DNA of 64,000 nt, taken from the NCBI RefSeq assembly GCF_039543525.1, contig NZ_BAABJX010000048.1, positions 1-64,000 on the forward strand. The letters are read 5' to 3'. Within the stretch, counting starts at the first letter, position 1; the number at the start of each line of letters is the position of its first letter. The DNA comes from Algivirga pacifica. GTDB lineage: Bacteria; Bacteroidota; Bacteroidia; Cytophagales; Flammeovirgaceae. Position numbers and translations under genes: made by a program. The notes beneath the pieces are model-generated. The model worked only from the letters and a program-made list of their open reading frames with translations, was not told the DNA's origin and did no database searches. Below are positions 1 to 8,128 of this stretch, one piece after another.

Positions 1-43
1 CTTGAGTACTCTCCTCAGGATAATTATGTTTTATCCAAAGATT

Positions 44-63
44 AACTGAGCGAAAGCTCAGTT
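44..63. other. Perfect GAAA-tetraloop hairpin before the cobalamin operon
   Basis: AACTGAGCGAAAGCTCAGTT is an uninterrupted 8-bp stem closed by a GAAA loop, ending 14 bases before the first gene. No T-run follows, so it is not a classical terminator. The loop matches the GNNA/GNA rule of the mini-hairpin elements found elsewhere in this window. It could be a leader structure or the end of an element that begins upstream of the window. I see no cobalamin-riboswitch core in the 77 bases available. Confidence 0.5.
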
Positions 64-77
64 ATATATCTATAACT

Positions 78-416
78 ATGAACAAATGCCATATCTGTAC
101 ACAAGCAGTCTTTTCCAAGGAAATAGCAGTCCTTTCTTATGCTTTAAATACTTTCCAGAGAGAGTTACCTTCTGATAGCATTTACTGCCAGACTTGCTTA
201 GAGAAAAAAATACAGTCTTTTACGACTGATTTAGACCGCAGTAAATTTCAATTTGCCAAAAGTATGGGAGAAGTTCGAAATCCAATCGAAGGCATCGATT
301 ATTACTTTAATGAGCAAGGGTTATTTACGATGACGGCCTGGTATCATTTAAGAAGAGGCAAGTGCTGCACCAACGACTGCTTGCATTGTCCTTACAAGGC
401 TGTACTCACTACATGA
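78..416 (+). CDS. DUF5522-type cysteine-rich small protein
   Basis: A 112-residue protein with two cysteine-pair regions. The N-terminal half has CHIC near residue 4 and CQTC near residue 37. The C-terminal half (about residues 65-108) carries the signature I associate with DUF5522: an NPIEGIDYYFNEQGL stretch, then TAWYHLRRGKCC and CLHCPY. The cysteine spacing suggests metal binding, but no function is known to me. It is the first gene of a run continuing into cobU and the other nucleotide-loop genes on the same strand, so it may be co-transcribed with them. The ATG is the only sensible start. The domain recognition is from memory of the family; the metal binding is inferred. Confidence 0.7.
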   Translation: MNKCHICTQAVFSKEIAVLSYALNTFQRELPSDSIYCQTCLEKKIQSFTTDLDRSKFQFAKSMGEVRNPIEGIDYYFNEQGLFTMTAWYHLRRGKCCTNDCLHCPYKAVLTT

Positions 417-476
417 GACAACTCCAGTTTCGTATCCCTCTATACACTATTTTCAAACAGACCGAATTTTACATAC

Positions 477-989
477 ATGATTTACTATATCACCGGAGGA
501 GAACGTTCCGGAAAGAGTCGCTATGCCCAAAAATTAGCAGAATCACTATCCCCTTCTCCCTATTATCTGGCGACTGCCAGAATATGGGACGAGGATTTTC
601 AACAGCGAGTAGATCGACATCAGGCAGATCGAGATGAACGTTGGACCTCTATAGAAGAAGATAAATTTATCAGCCAACTGGACCTGAACGGAAAAACAGT
701 CGTCATTGATTGTGTTACGCTTTGGCTTACCAATTGGTTTATGGATTTAAATCAAAATATAGAACACTGTTTAAAAGCCTCCAAGCAAGAATTACAGATC
801 CTTTTTGAACAAGACACAACCCTTATCATTATTTCCAATGAAATAGGAATGGGCATACACGCCTCCACTCATGTGGGTCGTAAGTTTACGGAATTACAGG
901 GGTGGATTAACCAGTATATAGGAGAAAATGCTCAGCAAGCTACCTTAATGGTTTCGGGAATGCCATTGACTTTAAAAGCTATACAATAG
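477..989 (+). CDS. cobU: Adenosylcobinamide kinase / adenosylcobinamide-phosphate guanylyltransferase CobU
   Basis: 170 residues, the usual CobU length. The P-loop GGERSGKS lies at residues 7-14 and the RHQADR segment at 47-52 supplies H48, which aligns in position with the guanylylated histidine of characterised CobU. A second conserved block, VVIDCVTLWLTNW, is near residue 83. The enzyme phosphorylates adenosylcobinamide and then transfers GMP to it, producing the activated corrin for CobS. Sixty bases separate it from the DUF5522 gene and 62 from the next gene, all on the same strand. Family assignment is firm; activity is inferred from the motifs. Confidence 0.93.
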   Translation: MIYYITGGERSGKSRYAQKLAESLSPSPYYLATARIWDEDFQQRVDRHQADRDERWTSIEEDKFISQLDLNGKTVVIDCVTLWLTNWFMDLNQNIEHCLKASKQELQILFEQDTTLIIISNEIGMGIHASTHVGRKFTELQGWINQYIGENAQQATLMVSGMPLTLKAIQ

Positions 990-1051
990 GGTTTATCACG
1001 GTTAATTGTCTATGAGTAAAAAATCTAATAATCATCTCACTTAATAACATT

Positions 1052-1747
1052 ATGAAACAAGCATTATTTAATTGGAGTGGAGGTAAAGACAGTACGCTAG
1101 CCTTACATCATATTTTGAAGGAACAACAATATGATGTCAAAACGTTGATGACCAGTATTAATACGGCATATGATCGTATTTCTATGCATGGTGTTCGTAA
1201 AGAATTACTCCATGAACAAGCTAGCGCCATAGGGCTTCCAATCCGGGAGTTGTTACTCCCCGAAAGCCCCTCTATGGAGGATTATAATCGAATCATGGAA
1301 AGCATGATGCAGGAAATCAAAGCAGAAGGGATTACGCACAGTATTTTTGGTGATATCTTTCTGGAAGACCTGAAGCAATACCGAGAGGAACGTCTTCAGG
1401 AAGTCGGATTAAAAGGCGTTTTCCCCCTATGGAAAAGAGATACCAAAGAATTAATCCGAGAGTTTATTGACTTAGGATACAAAACCGTAATTGTTTGCTG
1501 CGATGCACAGTTACTAGGACGAAACTTCGCAGGCAGGGTCATCGATGAGCAACTATTATCAGAGCTTCCTGATCAGGTGGATCCATGTGGAGAAAATGGT
1601 GAGTTTCATACATTCGTCTTTGACGGTCCTATTTTCAAGCAGCCTGTTTCTTTTAAAGTCGGAGAAACCATTCTAAGAGAATACGACACTCCGAACAGTC
1701 CAGATCAAAAGTCAGGCTTCTATTTTTGTGATTTAATTCCGGTTTAA
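1052..1747 (+). CDS. Dph6-like PP-loop ATPase (diphthine--ammonia ligase family)
   Basis: 231 residues. The N-terminal PP-loop SGGKDS is at residues 9-14, followed by the family blocks GVRKELL, FGDIFLEDLKQYREE and CGENGEFHTFVFDGP. These are typical of the Dph6/MJ0570 group of N-type ATP pyrophosphatases. In eukaryotes and archaea this family amidates diphthine on EF2. Bacteria lack diphthamide, so that role cannot apply directly. The gene lies between cobU and cobT with short spacers, which suggests an amidation or adenylation step tied to corrinoid salvage. Fold and chemistry are well supported; the substrate is unknown. Confidence 0.8.
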   Translation: MKQALFNWSGGKDSTLALHHILKEQQYDVKTLMTSINTAYDRISMHGVRKELLHEQASAIGLPIRELLLPESPSMEDYNRIMESMMQEIKAEGITHSIFGDIFLEDLKQYREERLQEVGLKGVFPLWKRDTKELIREFIDLGYKTVIVCCDAQLLGRNFAGRVIDEQLLSELPDQVDPCGENGEFHTFVFDGPIFKQPVSFKVGETILREYDTPNSPDQKSGFYFCDLIPV

Positions 1748-1761
1748 TTCTATTTCATTTG

Positions 1762-2811
1762 ATGATGAACACTTTTTACATCCCCCCTATTTCCAGTGCA
1801 CTGGATCAAGTGATTCAGGAGAAAATCAATCTGAAAACAAAGCCGGTCAGCTCTTTAGGAAAGCTAGAAGAAGTAGGTGCTACAATCTGTCGTATACAGC
1901 AAAGCTTAACCCCTGTATTGAAAGCTCCTCATATTCTTGTTTTCGCTGCTGATCACGGTATTGCTGCCCAAGGAGCAGTAAATCCTTTTCCTCAGGAAGT
2001 TACCTATCAGATGGTCTATAACTTTCTTTCGGGAGGAGCTGCTATTAATGTATTTGGAAGACAACATGATATTTCGATCAGGGTAGTTGACGCAGGCGTT
2101 AATCATGACTTCGAGGAAGTTCCTGGATTGATCAATACAAAAATTGATTATGGGACCAAAGACTATCGCTTTGAAAAAGCAATGAGTACCCCCCAATGTC
2201 TTCAAGCTTTAACAGAAGGAGCTACTCTTATTGAAGATATAATCTCAACAGGTTGTAACGTCATTGGATTTGGAGAGATGGGAATAGGAAACACCTCTTC
2301 TGCCTCTCTTTTGATGAGTACTTTATGTGATATACCTATAGAGGAATGTACAGGAAAAGGTACAGGAGCTGTAGGAGCCGTATTGCAAAAGAAAATATAC
2401 GCACTCAAAGAGGCGCAAAGCTTTCATGGGAATATAAACAGAGAAGATACCCTGGAGGTACTGTCCACTTTTGGTGGGTTTGAGATTGCCCAAATGTGTG
2501 GCGCTATGCTGGCCGCCGCAGAAAAAGGTATGTTGCTGCTGATCGATGGATTTATTTCAACTGCTGCGCTATTGGTGGCTTACTCCATCAATCCTAGTAC
2601 TCTTTCCTATTGTATATTTTCTCATTGTTCAGAAGAACAAGGGCATAAAATGCTATTGAAATATCTCAATGCAACTCCCCTTTTGAATTTACAAATGTGT
2701 TTGGGAGAAGGATCCGGTATTGCGGTTGCTTACCCTTTACTGCAATCCGCTTGTGCATTCATTAATGAAATGGCTTCTTTTCAGGAGGCAAAAGTCAGTA
2801 ATCAAGAATAA
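1762..2811 (+). CDS. cobT: Nicotinate-nucleotide--dimethylbenzimidazole phosphoribosyltransferase CobT
   Basis: About 349 residues, a full-length CobT. Visible hallmarks are the N-terminal KTKPVSSLGKLEE block, FAADHGIA, NFLSGGAAINV, GFGEMGIGNTSSAS, and the C-terminal GEGSGIA loop whose glutamate (about residue 316) is the presumed general base. It makes alpha-ribazole phosphate from the lower-ligand base and nicotinate mononucleotide. A TTG codon precedes two consecutive ATGs at 1762 and 1765; I use the first ATG. Its TAA stop shares one base with the cobS ATG (TAATG), indicating translational coupling. Confidence 0.94.
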   Translation: MMNTFYIPPISSALDQVIQEKINLKTKPVSSLGKLEEVGATICRIQQSLTPVLKAPHILVFAADHGIAAQGAVNPFPQEVTYQMVYNFLSGGAAINVFGRQHDISIRVVDAGVNHDFEEVPGLINTKIDYGTKDYRFEKAMSTPQCLQALTEGATLIEDIISTGCNVIGFGEMGIGNTSSASLLMSTLCDIPIEECTGKGTGAVGAVLQKKIYALKEAQSFHGNINREDTLEVLSTFGGFEIAQMCGAMLAAAEKGMLLLIDGFISTAALLVAYSINPSTLSYCIFSHCSEEQGHKMLLKYLNATPLLNLQMCLGEGSGIAVAYPLLQSACAFINEMASFQEAKVSNQE

Positions 2812-3587
2812 TGAATACGACTATTATGCATAGAGAAATCAAGATATTTTTTACAGCCATCATGTTCTACACCAGGATACCCTGTCCTTCCTGGGTAGGA
2901 CATGATGCTCAGTATATGCAAGAAAGCGCCCGCTACTTTACGGCTATAGGCTGGATTGTAGGTGCTTTATCAGCTATCGTATTCTGGATAGGAGAACGCT
3001 TACTTTCGGTAGAGTTAGCCATTCTATTATCCATGGGGTGTAGTATACGCTTGACGGGAGCATTTCATGAGGATGGTTTTGCGGATGTATGTGACGGTTT
3101 TGGAGGGGGATGGAGTAAAGAACGTATCCTGGAGATTATGAAAGACTCTCGGCTAGGTACTTTCGGTGTAGTAGGCTTAATCCTTTTGCTGGGTGTAAAG
3201 TTTTTTGCATTAAATGCATTAGCCGTGGAGCAAGCTACATTATTTGTATTGGGTGGACACATCCTAAGCCGTATGACTGCTGCCCGTATGCTCAGAAGAG
3301 GGGCTTATGTTCAGAATAACAACCTATCAAAAGCAGGAAGTGCCGCCAATCGCCTGTCGCTCCCTTCTCTTCTGGTGAATAGTACGCTAGGACTACTCTA
3401 TTTCACCTTATTACCCTCTTATCTCTTCATGTGGGCATTACTTCCAATGCTGCTTACGGAATGGTGGGCCTTTCGCTTTTTCAAGAAATGGATTGGAGGA
3501 TACAATGGTGATTGTGCCGGTACAGTACAACAGTTAAGTGAAATTGTGTTTTATTTATCCTCAATAGTCCTATGGAAGTTTATTTAA
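2811..3587 (+). CDS. cobS: Adenosylcobinamide-GDP ribazoletransferase (cobalamin synthase) CobS
   Basis: 258 residues and strongly hydrophobic, with about six membrane segments. The CobS signature FHEDGFADVCDGFGGG is followed by KDSRLGTFG. The acidic residues in this loop bind Mg2+ in the family. The enzyme joins adenosylcobinamide-GDP (from CobU) to alpha-ribazole or its phosphate (from CobT) at the inner membrane. The start codon overlaps the cobT stop by one base, and the last 16 bases overlap cobC, so cobT-cobS-cobC form a tightly coupled unit. Confidence 0.93.
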   Translation: MNTTIMHREIKIFFTAIMFYTRIPCPSWVGHDAQYMQESARYFTAIGWIVGALSAIVFWIGERLLSVELAILLSMGCSIRLTGAFHEDGFADVCDGFGGGWSKERILEIMKDSRLGTFGVVGLILLLGVKFFALNALAVEQATLFVLGGHILSRMTAARMLRRGAYVQNNNLSKAGSAANRLSLPSLLVNSTLGLLYFTLLPSYLFMWALLPMLLTEWWAFRFFKKWIGGYNGDCAGTVQQLSEIVFYLSSIVLWKFI

Positions 3588-4114
3588 TCAGACATACCAC
3601 ACCTGATGTTCCTAAAGGGATTTGCTATGGACAGACAGACCTCAATGTACATTCCTCCTTTCTGGCAGAGGTCAATAAAATTAGAAAGCAATTTCCTTAT
3701 TTATCCACTACGGTGGATAAGGTATTTAGTAGTCCATTACAGCGATGTACCTTACTGGCTAAGGAATTGTTTCCTATAAATATCCCTTTAGAGGTAGATG
3801 ATCGTCTGAAGGAGTTGAATTTTGGAGAATGGGAAATGAAAGCCTGGGATGAGATCCCCTTAAAGGTGTTGCAGCCTTGGATGGATGACTTTGTACACAC
3901 TCCTACCCTTGGAGGAGAATCTTATTTAATGCTCTATCAACGATTGCTTCAGTTTATTGAGGATCTCAAAAGCACAGATCTACAAAAAGTAGTGATCGTG
4001 ACGCATTCAGGTGTGATCAGAGCGTTCAAATCTTATTACGACAATACCTCCTTGGAAAACTCTTTTGAGTATCAGATTCCCTATGGATCAGTTTGTCAGC
4101 TTATTGATTTTTGA
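3572..4114 (+). CDS. cobC: Alpha-ribazole phosphatase-type histidine phosphatase CobC
   Basis: 180 residues of the histidine phosphatase superfamily. The catalytic RHT is at residues 7-9, the second arginine segment is in SSPLQRC, and the late histidine is in VTHSGVIRA. In this context it should dephosphorylate alpha-ribazole 5'-phosphate or cobalamin 5'-phosphate. It begins inside the 3' end of cobS (16-base overlap) and is the last gene of the operon. Sequence alone cannot separate CobC from other small phosphoglycerate-mutase-like phosphatases; the neighbourhood decides. Confidence 0.88.
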   Translation: MEVYLIRHTTPDVPKGICYGQTDLNVHSSFLAEVNKIRKQFPYLSTTVDKVFSSPLQRCTLLAKELFPINIPLEVDDRLKELNFGEWEMKAWDEIPLKVLQPWMDDFVHTPTLGGESYLMLYQRLLQFIEDLKSTDLQKVVIVTHSGVIRAFKSYYDNTSLENSFEYQIPYGSVCQLIDF

Positions 4115-4148
4115 AAAAGTATTTTGTGTAGTTCTCTACTGTAACAGT

Positions 4149-4183
4149 CTTGTACGGCCGCGCCAGTGGCGCGGCCGTACAAG
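4149..4183. repeat. 17-bp palindrome, GGCCGCGCCA family
   Basis: A perfect 17-bp inverted repeat with one central base (arms 4149-4165 and 4167-4183; core GGCCGCGCCAGTGGCGCGG). It is much more GC-rich than its surroundings. It lies 34 bases after cobC and may end that operon, though no T-run follows. Shorter relatives occur at 11654-11672, 18625-18656 and 28942-28960. Confidence 0.8.
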
Positions 4184-4247
4184 AGGCGAATTTATATGGT
4201 ATCCTCCACGTTTTTAAATAATGTTATGAGAAGCGGCCTTCTCCCCT

Positions 4248-4255
4248 TATCTTTG
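4248..4255 (+). promoter_or_regulatory. Candidate Bacteroidota -7 box TATCTTTG
   Basis: TATCTTTG fits the Bacteroidota housekeeping -7 consensus TAnnTTTG and lies 44 bases upstream of the next ATG. I do not see a clear TTG -33 element at the usual distance. The same octamer appears upstream of genes at 27343 and 44099. Confidence 0.4.
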
Positions 4256-4299
4256 TGTGCTTTTACAGCACGATAGGATAATAAATAGACTTCAATACT

Positions 4300-4872
4300 A
4301 TGAAAAAGCTTTTTATACTAATTACACTAATGTTCTCGAGTCAATTACTCTTGGCACAACATCGATCGACACCATCGCCTTCCATTTTATTTTCGGCAGG
4401 GTATGCTTACTCCAATATGGCCAATGGTGGTGGAGGTTTACAGCTAGGCGTAGGTACTCAGTTGAGCATCAGCAATCGCTTGCGCTTTGAGCCGGAAATT
4501 ACGGTGGGAATGTACTCCAATTGGGCCGAGGATGTACCTAAAGCACATTATAATATTACCAGTGTAAACCTTAACTTGCACGGAGATGTCGTGGATATTA
4601 CACCTAACTTTTCCTTTTTTATGGGAACAGGCTTGCAAGGTAATTATTTCTCAGGACTGAGAAGTGGTTGGTTACCAAGAGATGAATTTGTGTCAGAGTT
4701 CTTCTATGGGACTGCCGTTGCCGTTAATGGGTTTTTGGGCTTTAGAGCCTATAACCCTAGTCGAAAAACCAACTTTGAGTTAAAGCTATTCAACTTCAGT
4801 TTAGACCCCTTCGCTCCTAACGATTACTTTGTATTTTCTCCCGCACAATTGAGAATATTGGTACGTATTTAG
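4300..4872 (+). CDS. Outer-membrane beta-barrel protein, uncharacterised
   Basis: 190 residues. A signal peptide covers about residues 1-19 (MKKLFILITLMFSSQLLLAQ, cleavage near AQ). The mature part alternates hydrophobic and polar residues with many aromatics and ends in an aromatic/aliphatic strand (LRILVRI), as expected for a small eight-stranded barrel. I recognise no specific family beyond the general outer-membrane beta-barrel type. It stands alone between the cobalamin operon and a heptad-repeat array. Confidence 0.6.
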   Translation: MKKLFILITLMFSSQLLLAQHRSTPSPSILFSAGYAYSNMANGGGGLQLGVGTQLSISNRLRFEPEITVGMYSNWAEDVPKAHYNITSVNLNLHGDVVDITPNFSFFMGTGLQGNYFSGLRSGWLPRDEFVSEFFYGTAVAVNGFLGFRAYNPSRKTNFELKLFNFSLDPFAPNDYFVFSPAQLRILVRI

Positions 4873-4879
4873 GCGGTTT

Positions 4880-5066
4880 ATCGGTTATTGTTTATCGCTT
4901 ATCGTTTAAAAAAATATTGAAAAAAGTTTATCGGTTATTGCTTATCGTTTATGGTTAAAATAGTTTTCTTAACCGATAACCGATAACCGATAACCGATAA
5001 CCGATAACCGATAACCGATAACCGATAACCGATAACCGATAACCGATAACCGATAACCGATAACCG
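4880..5066. repeat. Heptad-repeat array (ATCGGTT arms plus 13.7 tandem AACCGAT units)
   Basis: From 4971 to 5066 the 7-mer AACCGAT repeats without a visible mismatch for 96 bases (13.7 units). Upstream, 4880-4956 holds two shorter stretches of the reverse-complement heptads (GTTTATC, GGTTATT, GCTTATC), so the left part can pair with the tandem array. The array stops three bases before the stop codon of the convergent phosphatase gene. Related heptad elements lie at 7978-8030, 16190-16256, 27180-27240, 31945-31972, 50080-50160 and 59571-59685. Confidence 0.9.
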
Positions 5067-5068
5067 CT

Positions 5069-6058
5069 TTACTCTTTAAACTCCTGTAAGATCACTCCCC
5101 CCTCTCCTTTTAACTGCACCTTATAGACTACCTGATCATTTTCTTTCCAAACTTGAAGTAAACCATAGTTATCGACATTAATCAACTTTCCTACTCTATA
5201 GGCATTGGGCTCAAAGGTATTGGTACCATAACTATGCGTTAAACTACTAGAGGTCACTTCCAGTATTGTATGTCTCTTCCATTCGATGCGTGATATTTCG
5301 GCAATATGCCTATCACCCGACAAAATAATAGGGTGAGCGACTTTGTACTTACGGATAAGGTTGAATAGTTTTTTTCTCTCGTTAGGAAAGTTGCTCCATT
5401 TTTCAAAACGATGTTCTGCGGGAATGACTTGTATCCCACTAGCAAATAGGGTGATTTCCGCCTTATTTTCTTTTAATTCTTTTTCCAGCCAACTCCATTG
5501 TTCCTTTCCCAAAATGCTTCCTTTTTCATTGGGGGTATACCCATCTTTGGTGCGAATAGCATCATCCCTGAAATAACGGGTATCCAGTAAAATTAGTCTT
5601 ACTTTTATTCCTGACTTCTGATCTAACCAATGCACCGTATAGATGCCTTTTTGAGTTCTCCGATGATCATTAGCCGAAACCGCTAAAAAGTCCAGAAATT
5701 CTTTTTGGCTCTCTCGTTTATAAAGAAAGTGCTTCCCTCCATCATTGACCCCGTAGTCATGGTCATCCCATATCCCTGTAATAAAAGCAGTAGCCAATAG
5801 CTTTTCATAATCCGGATGTTGTTTTTGCCGCAAGTACAATCGTCTTAATCCTTCAGCATCTTGTCCTTCACCATAAATATTATCCCCTAACCATACCCAT
5901 ATATCTGGCACATCACTCAAGATATCATCCCATAGGTGCTGAGGTTTATCCTGATTATTACAAGAGCCAAAGGTGATCTTTAAGGTATCCTGAGCGGATG
6001 CATAAGCGGTAAAAAATAGCAGAAGCAGAAAAACTGTAAAGGAGGGTATTAGGCGCAT
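5069..6058 (-). CDS. PhoD-like secreted metallophosphatase
   Basis: 329 residues with a signal peptide ending near residue 22 (YASAQ). The metallophosphatase motifs appear in order: FGSCNNQ at the start of the mature protein, WLGDNIYGE, GIWDDHDYG, and LSGDRHIAEI near residue 245. These fit the PhoD/PhoX-type alkaline phosphatase D family, which hydrolyses phosphodiesters or phosphomonoesters outside the cytoplasm. It is shorter than classical PhoD because it lacks the N-terminal beta domain. It is monocistronic and ends against the heptad array. Substrate not inferable. Confidence 0.85.
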   Translation of the reverse strand: MRLIPSFTVFLLLLFFTAYASAQDTLKITFGSCNNQDKPQHLWDDILSDVPDIWVWLGDNIYGEGQDAEGLRRLYLRQKQHPDYEKLLATAFITGIWDDHDYGVNDGGKHFLYKRESQKEFLDFLAVSANDHRRTQKGIYTVHWLDQKSGIKVRLILLDTRYFRDDAIRTKDGYTPNEKGSILGKEQWSWLEKELKENKAEITLFASGIQVIPAEHRFEKWSNFPNERKKLFNLIRKYKVAHPIILSGDRHIAEISRIEWKRHTILEVTSSSLTHSYGTNTFEPNAYRVGKLINVDNYGLLQVWKENDQVVYKVQLKGEGGVILQEFKE

Positions 6059-6146
6059 AATGTTTTCGATTTAAAAGTAATCGGGTTGATTACAACGTTT
6101 TATGTCTTTAAGTTGTCATTAAAATAAACCAATTTATTCTAAACAT

Positions 6147-6641
6147 ATGAAATTAACACACCTTCTATTTTTCTTAATTGTTACGTTTTCTACCATGAGT
6201 GCATGTGATGACAAGCAAATTGATCCCAATAGCGACTATATCGTATTTGGTCATGCCTATGGCTATTGTATGGGGAATTGTTCTCTTTATTTTAAGGCAG
6301 AAAACAAAAGACTATATAAAGATAATTTAAAAGGGGCCTATGGATTTCCGGAGAGTGATTCCTTTGAATCTAAAGCCCTTGATCAGGAAGATTATCAATT
6401 GTATACCGAGCACATTCTTCCGGTGATTCCTTCAGAGCTTTTGGCACAACCTTCCCAGACGTTTGGCTGTCCGGATTGTGCTGATCAGGGAGGGTATATT
6501 CTTCAGTACAAAGCCAAGGGAGATACTTTAAAAAACTGGCATCTGGATACAAATCAAAGTGCACTTCCGGAGTATTTGTGGGAGCTGAGGGATAGTTTGG
6601 AGTCGGTGATGCTTACGTTAGCAGTAAAGTATAATCAATAA
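6147..6641 (+). CDS. Cysteine-containing lipoprotein, uncharacterised
   Basis: 164 residues with a lipoprotein signal (residues 1-20, lipobox TMSAC) followed by acidic residues, consistent with export in Bacteroidota. The mature part has a YCMGNCSLYF motif near residue 40 and FGCPDCADQGG near residue 110, two cysteine pairs that could form disulphides or bind metal. I do not recognise the family. It is divergently transcribed from the phosphatase gene, with 88 bases between their starts. Confidence 0.6.
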   Translation: MKLTHLLFFLIVTFSTMSACDDKQIDPNSDYIVFGHAYGYCMGNCSLYFKAENKRLYKDNLKGAYGFPESDSFESKALDQEDYQLYTEHILPVIPSELLAQPSQTFGCPDCADQGGYILQYKAKGDTLKNWHLDTNQSALPEYLWELRDSLESVMLTLAVKYNQ

Positions 6642-6684
6642 GGGATAGGAAGGGGACCGTAAGTCTCCTTCCTATCCTTCGGGA

Positions 6685-7926
6685 TTACTTAATGGCAGCC
6701 TCCTCCCACTTATCCAATAGCGGAATCAACGCATCCATACTCAACACTTTTCTCAGATGGCTATTTTTTCTTTCAAGAATAACCTCTGTCCAGCCTTTCA
6801 TGCCAATGGGTAGATACTCATTGCCATCAATCGTCAATTTTCGTTTAAGTATGGCATTGATCAATACTCGTTCGTATTTTGATTTCGCTACCTCACTGCC
6901 TTTAAATATATTTTTCCAGGTACAAAGCTTACCTACATCTTCATATGCTTCTGGTCTTTCATCCAGATCCAGCATGGAAGGTGAATCTCCCCTGAATACA
7001 GAGAGCATTAGACGGAATGTAAACGGATCAGCCAAACGGGCAATGGCCACATAGAATTTTTCTTTGATGGCCAGAGCAATGTCACGCAAAGATACTTTAT
7101 GATCAAACTGCGTTACCTCCCAAAGCTTCTCATTAATATCACACTCAAACGGATTGACTTTGAAGCATGAGTTCTTTGCTAACCATCCTTGACGGGAAGT
7201 ATGCTTGATAGGCTTAAAATTAGGGATATAAGGAATCTTCTTTTTATCGAGCATATCTAACTCATAGGAAGGCCATGTCATCACCTTTCGTACAATACTA
7301 TTGATCAAGCTCATGGTCGCAATCATAAGCGCTGGACTAGGGGTAAAATCTGCGGTAATCTCGATACGGTTTCCTCTTGGACGAACCCCTATACCTGTCG
7401 ATTTTCGATTTGCACCTAACAACATAACCGGTATAGGTAGAATGTAGGAAAGCAATAATGCCAGCTTTTCTACACTTCTAGTTTGTCCATTCAAATCCTC
7501 CGGCCTTTCGAATGAAATATTATAGTGCGTACTGAAACCTTCCAGTCGGGCTTTGTTCCCCGTTTTCATTTCCCAATGGTCAAGCTCTTTACGCAGAAAG
7601 CCAATACTTTCCCATAATGACCTGCCTGCCTTAACGGCACAACCTTTTTCAATCTCAATAATAGGCGTCACCACCTCAATTGCACCAGAGTCAAAGTATA
7701 CTGCTCCTCCCGTAGGAATGTGATAAGAAGAACCTACCCTATGCATGGCTAAATGCTCGAGTAGTTTGGTAGGGTCTCCAAAAACCTTCTCCGGGGTCGT
7801 TGCTTTATCGTTCAGGTATAAGGTAAACTCCGCTTCCAAACCAATGGCGGGCATCATTGGATCAGCACTAACGCTCAGTAAACTGTCGAGCTTATCGATT
7901 TTTTGGGCATTTTTTTCTGCAATCAT
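6685..7926 (-). CDS. Glutamate-cysteine-ligase-like (GCS2 / GS superfamily) protein
   Basis: 413 residues. Blocks typical of the glutamine-synthetase/gamma-glutamylcysteine-ligase fold are visible: IGLEAEFTLYLN near residue 27 (metal-binding glutamates), GFSTHYNISF near residue 160, and RGNRIEITADFTPSP near residue 210. These suggest an ATP-dependent carboxylate-amine ligase. I cannot name the substrate, and it is not a standard GshA or YbdK. No obvious partner genes flank it. A heptad repeat lies upstream. Confidence 0.55.
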   Translation of the reverse strand: MIAEKNAQKIDKLDSLLSVSADPMMPAIGLEAEFTLYLNDKATTPEKVFGDPTKLLEHLAMHRVGSSYHIPTGGAVYFDSGAIEVVTPIIEIEKGCAVKAGRSLWESIGFLRKELDHWEMKTGNKARLEGFSTHYNISFERPEDLNGQTRSVEKLALLLSYILPIPVMLLGANRKSTGIGVRPRGNRIEITADFTPSPALMIATMSLINSIVRKVMTWPSYELDMLDKKKIPYIPNFKPIKHTSRQGWLAKNSCFKVNPFECDINEKLWEVTQFDHKVSLRDIALAIKEKFYVAIARLADPFTFRLMLSVFRGDSPSMLDLDERPEAYEDVGKLCTWKNIFKGSEVAKSKYERVLINAILKRKLTIDGNEYLPIGMKGWTEVILERKNSHLRKVLSMDALIPLLDKWEEAAIK

Positions 7927-7977
7927 TTTTGTTTGCTTTTCGTTTATTTGGATTATTTATTTCTGGGTAATTATATA

Positions 7978-8030
7978 CTTATCGGTGATCGTTTATTGGT
8001 TACCGCTTATCGCTTATAAATAGTAAGCGA
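7978..8030. repeat. Heptad-repeat element, single arm
   Basis: GGTGATC-GTTTATT-GGTTACC-GCTTATC-GCTTATA reads as successive 7-bp units of the family at 4880-5066. It lies between the GCS2-like gene and the M15-like gene. From about 8092 to 8127 the spacer becomes a CCTCC/CTTTATCC pyrimidine tract; its purine counterpart is at 12840-12868. Confidence 0.6.
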
Positions 8031-8128
8031 CAGTCTTAACCTTAAACACTATATAAGGAGAAAGAGTCAATAACTATTTTTCACAAACGTCTATTCCTTC
8101 CTCCTTTATCCTTCCTCCTTTTCCTCTA

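Noticed and set aside
1..77. Cobalamin riboswitch upstream of the B12 operon
   Set aside because: I could not find the conserved core elements; only a short hairpin is present in the available sequence.
362..637. Second open frame across the DUF5522 and cobU genes
   Set aside because: It overlaps two well-supported genes in another frame and its product has no recognisable features.
4971..5066. CRISPR array or telomere-like repeat
   Set aside because: The 7-bp units are contiguous with no spacers and no cas genes are present; the sequence is internal to a chromosome-like region.
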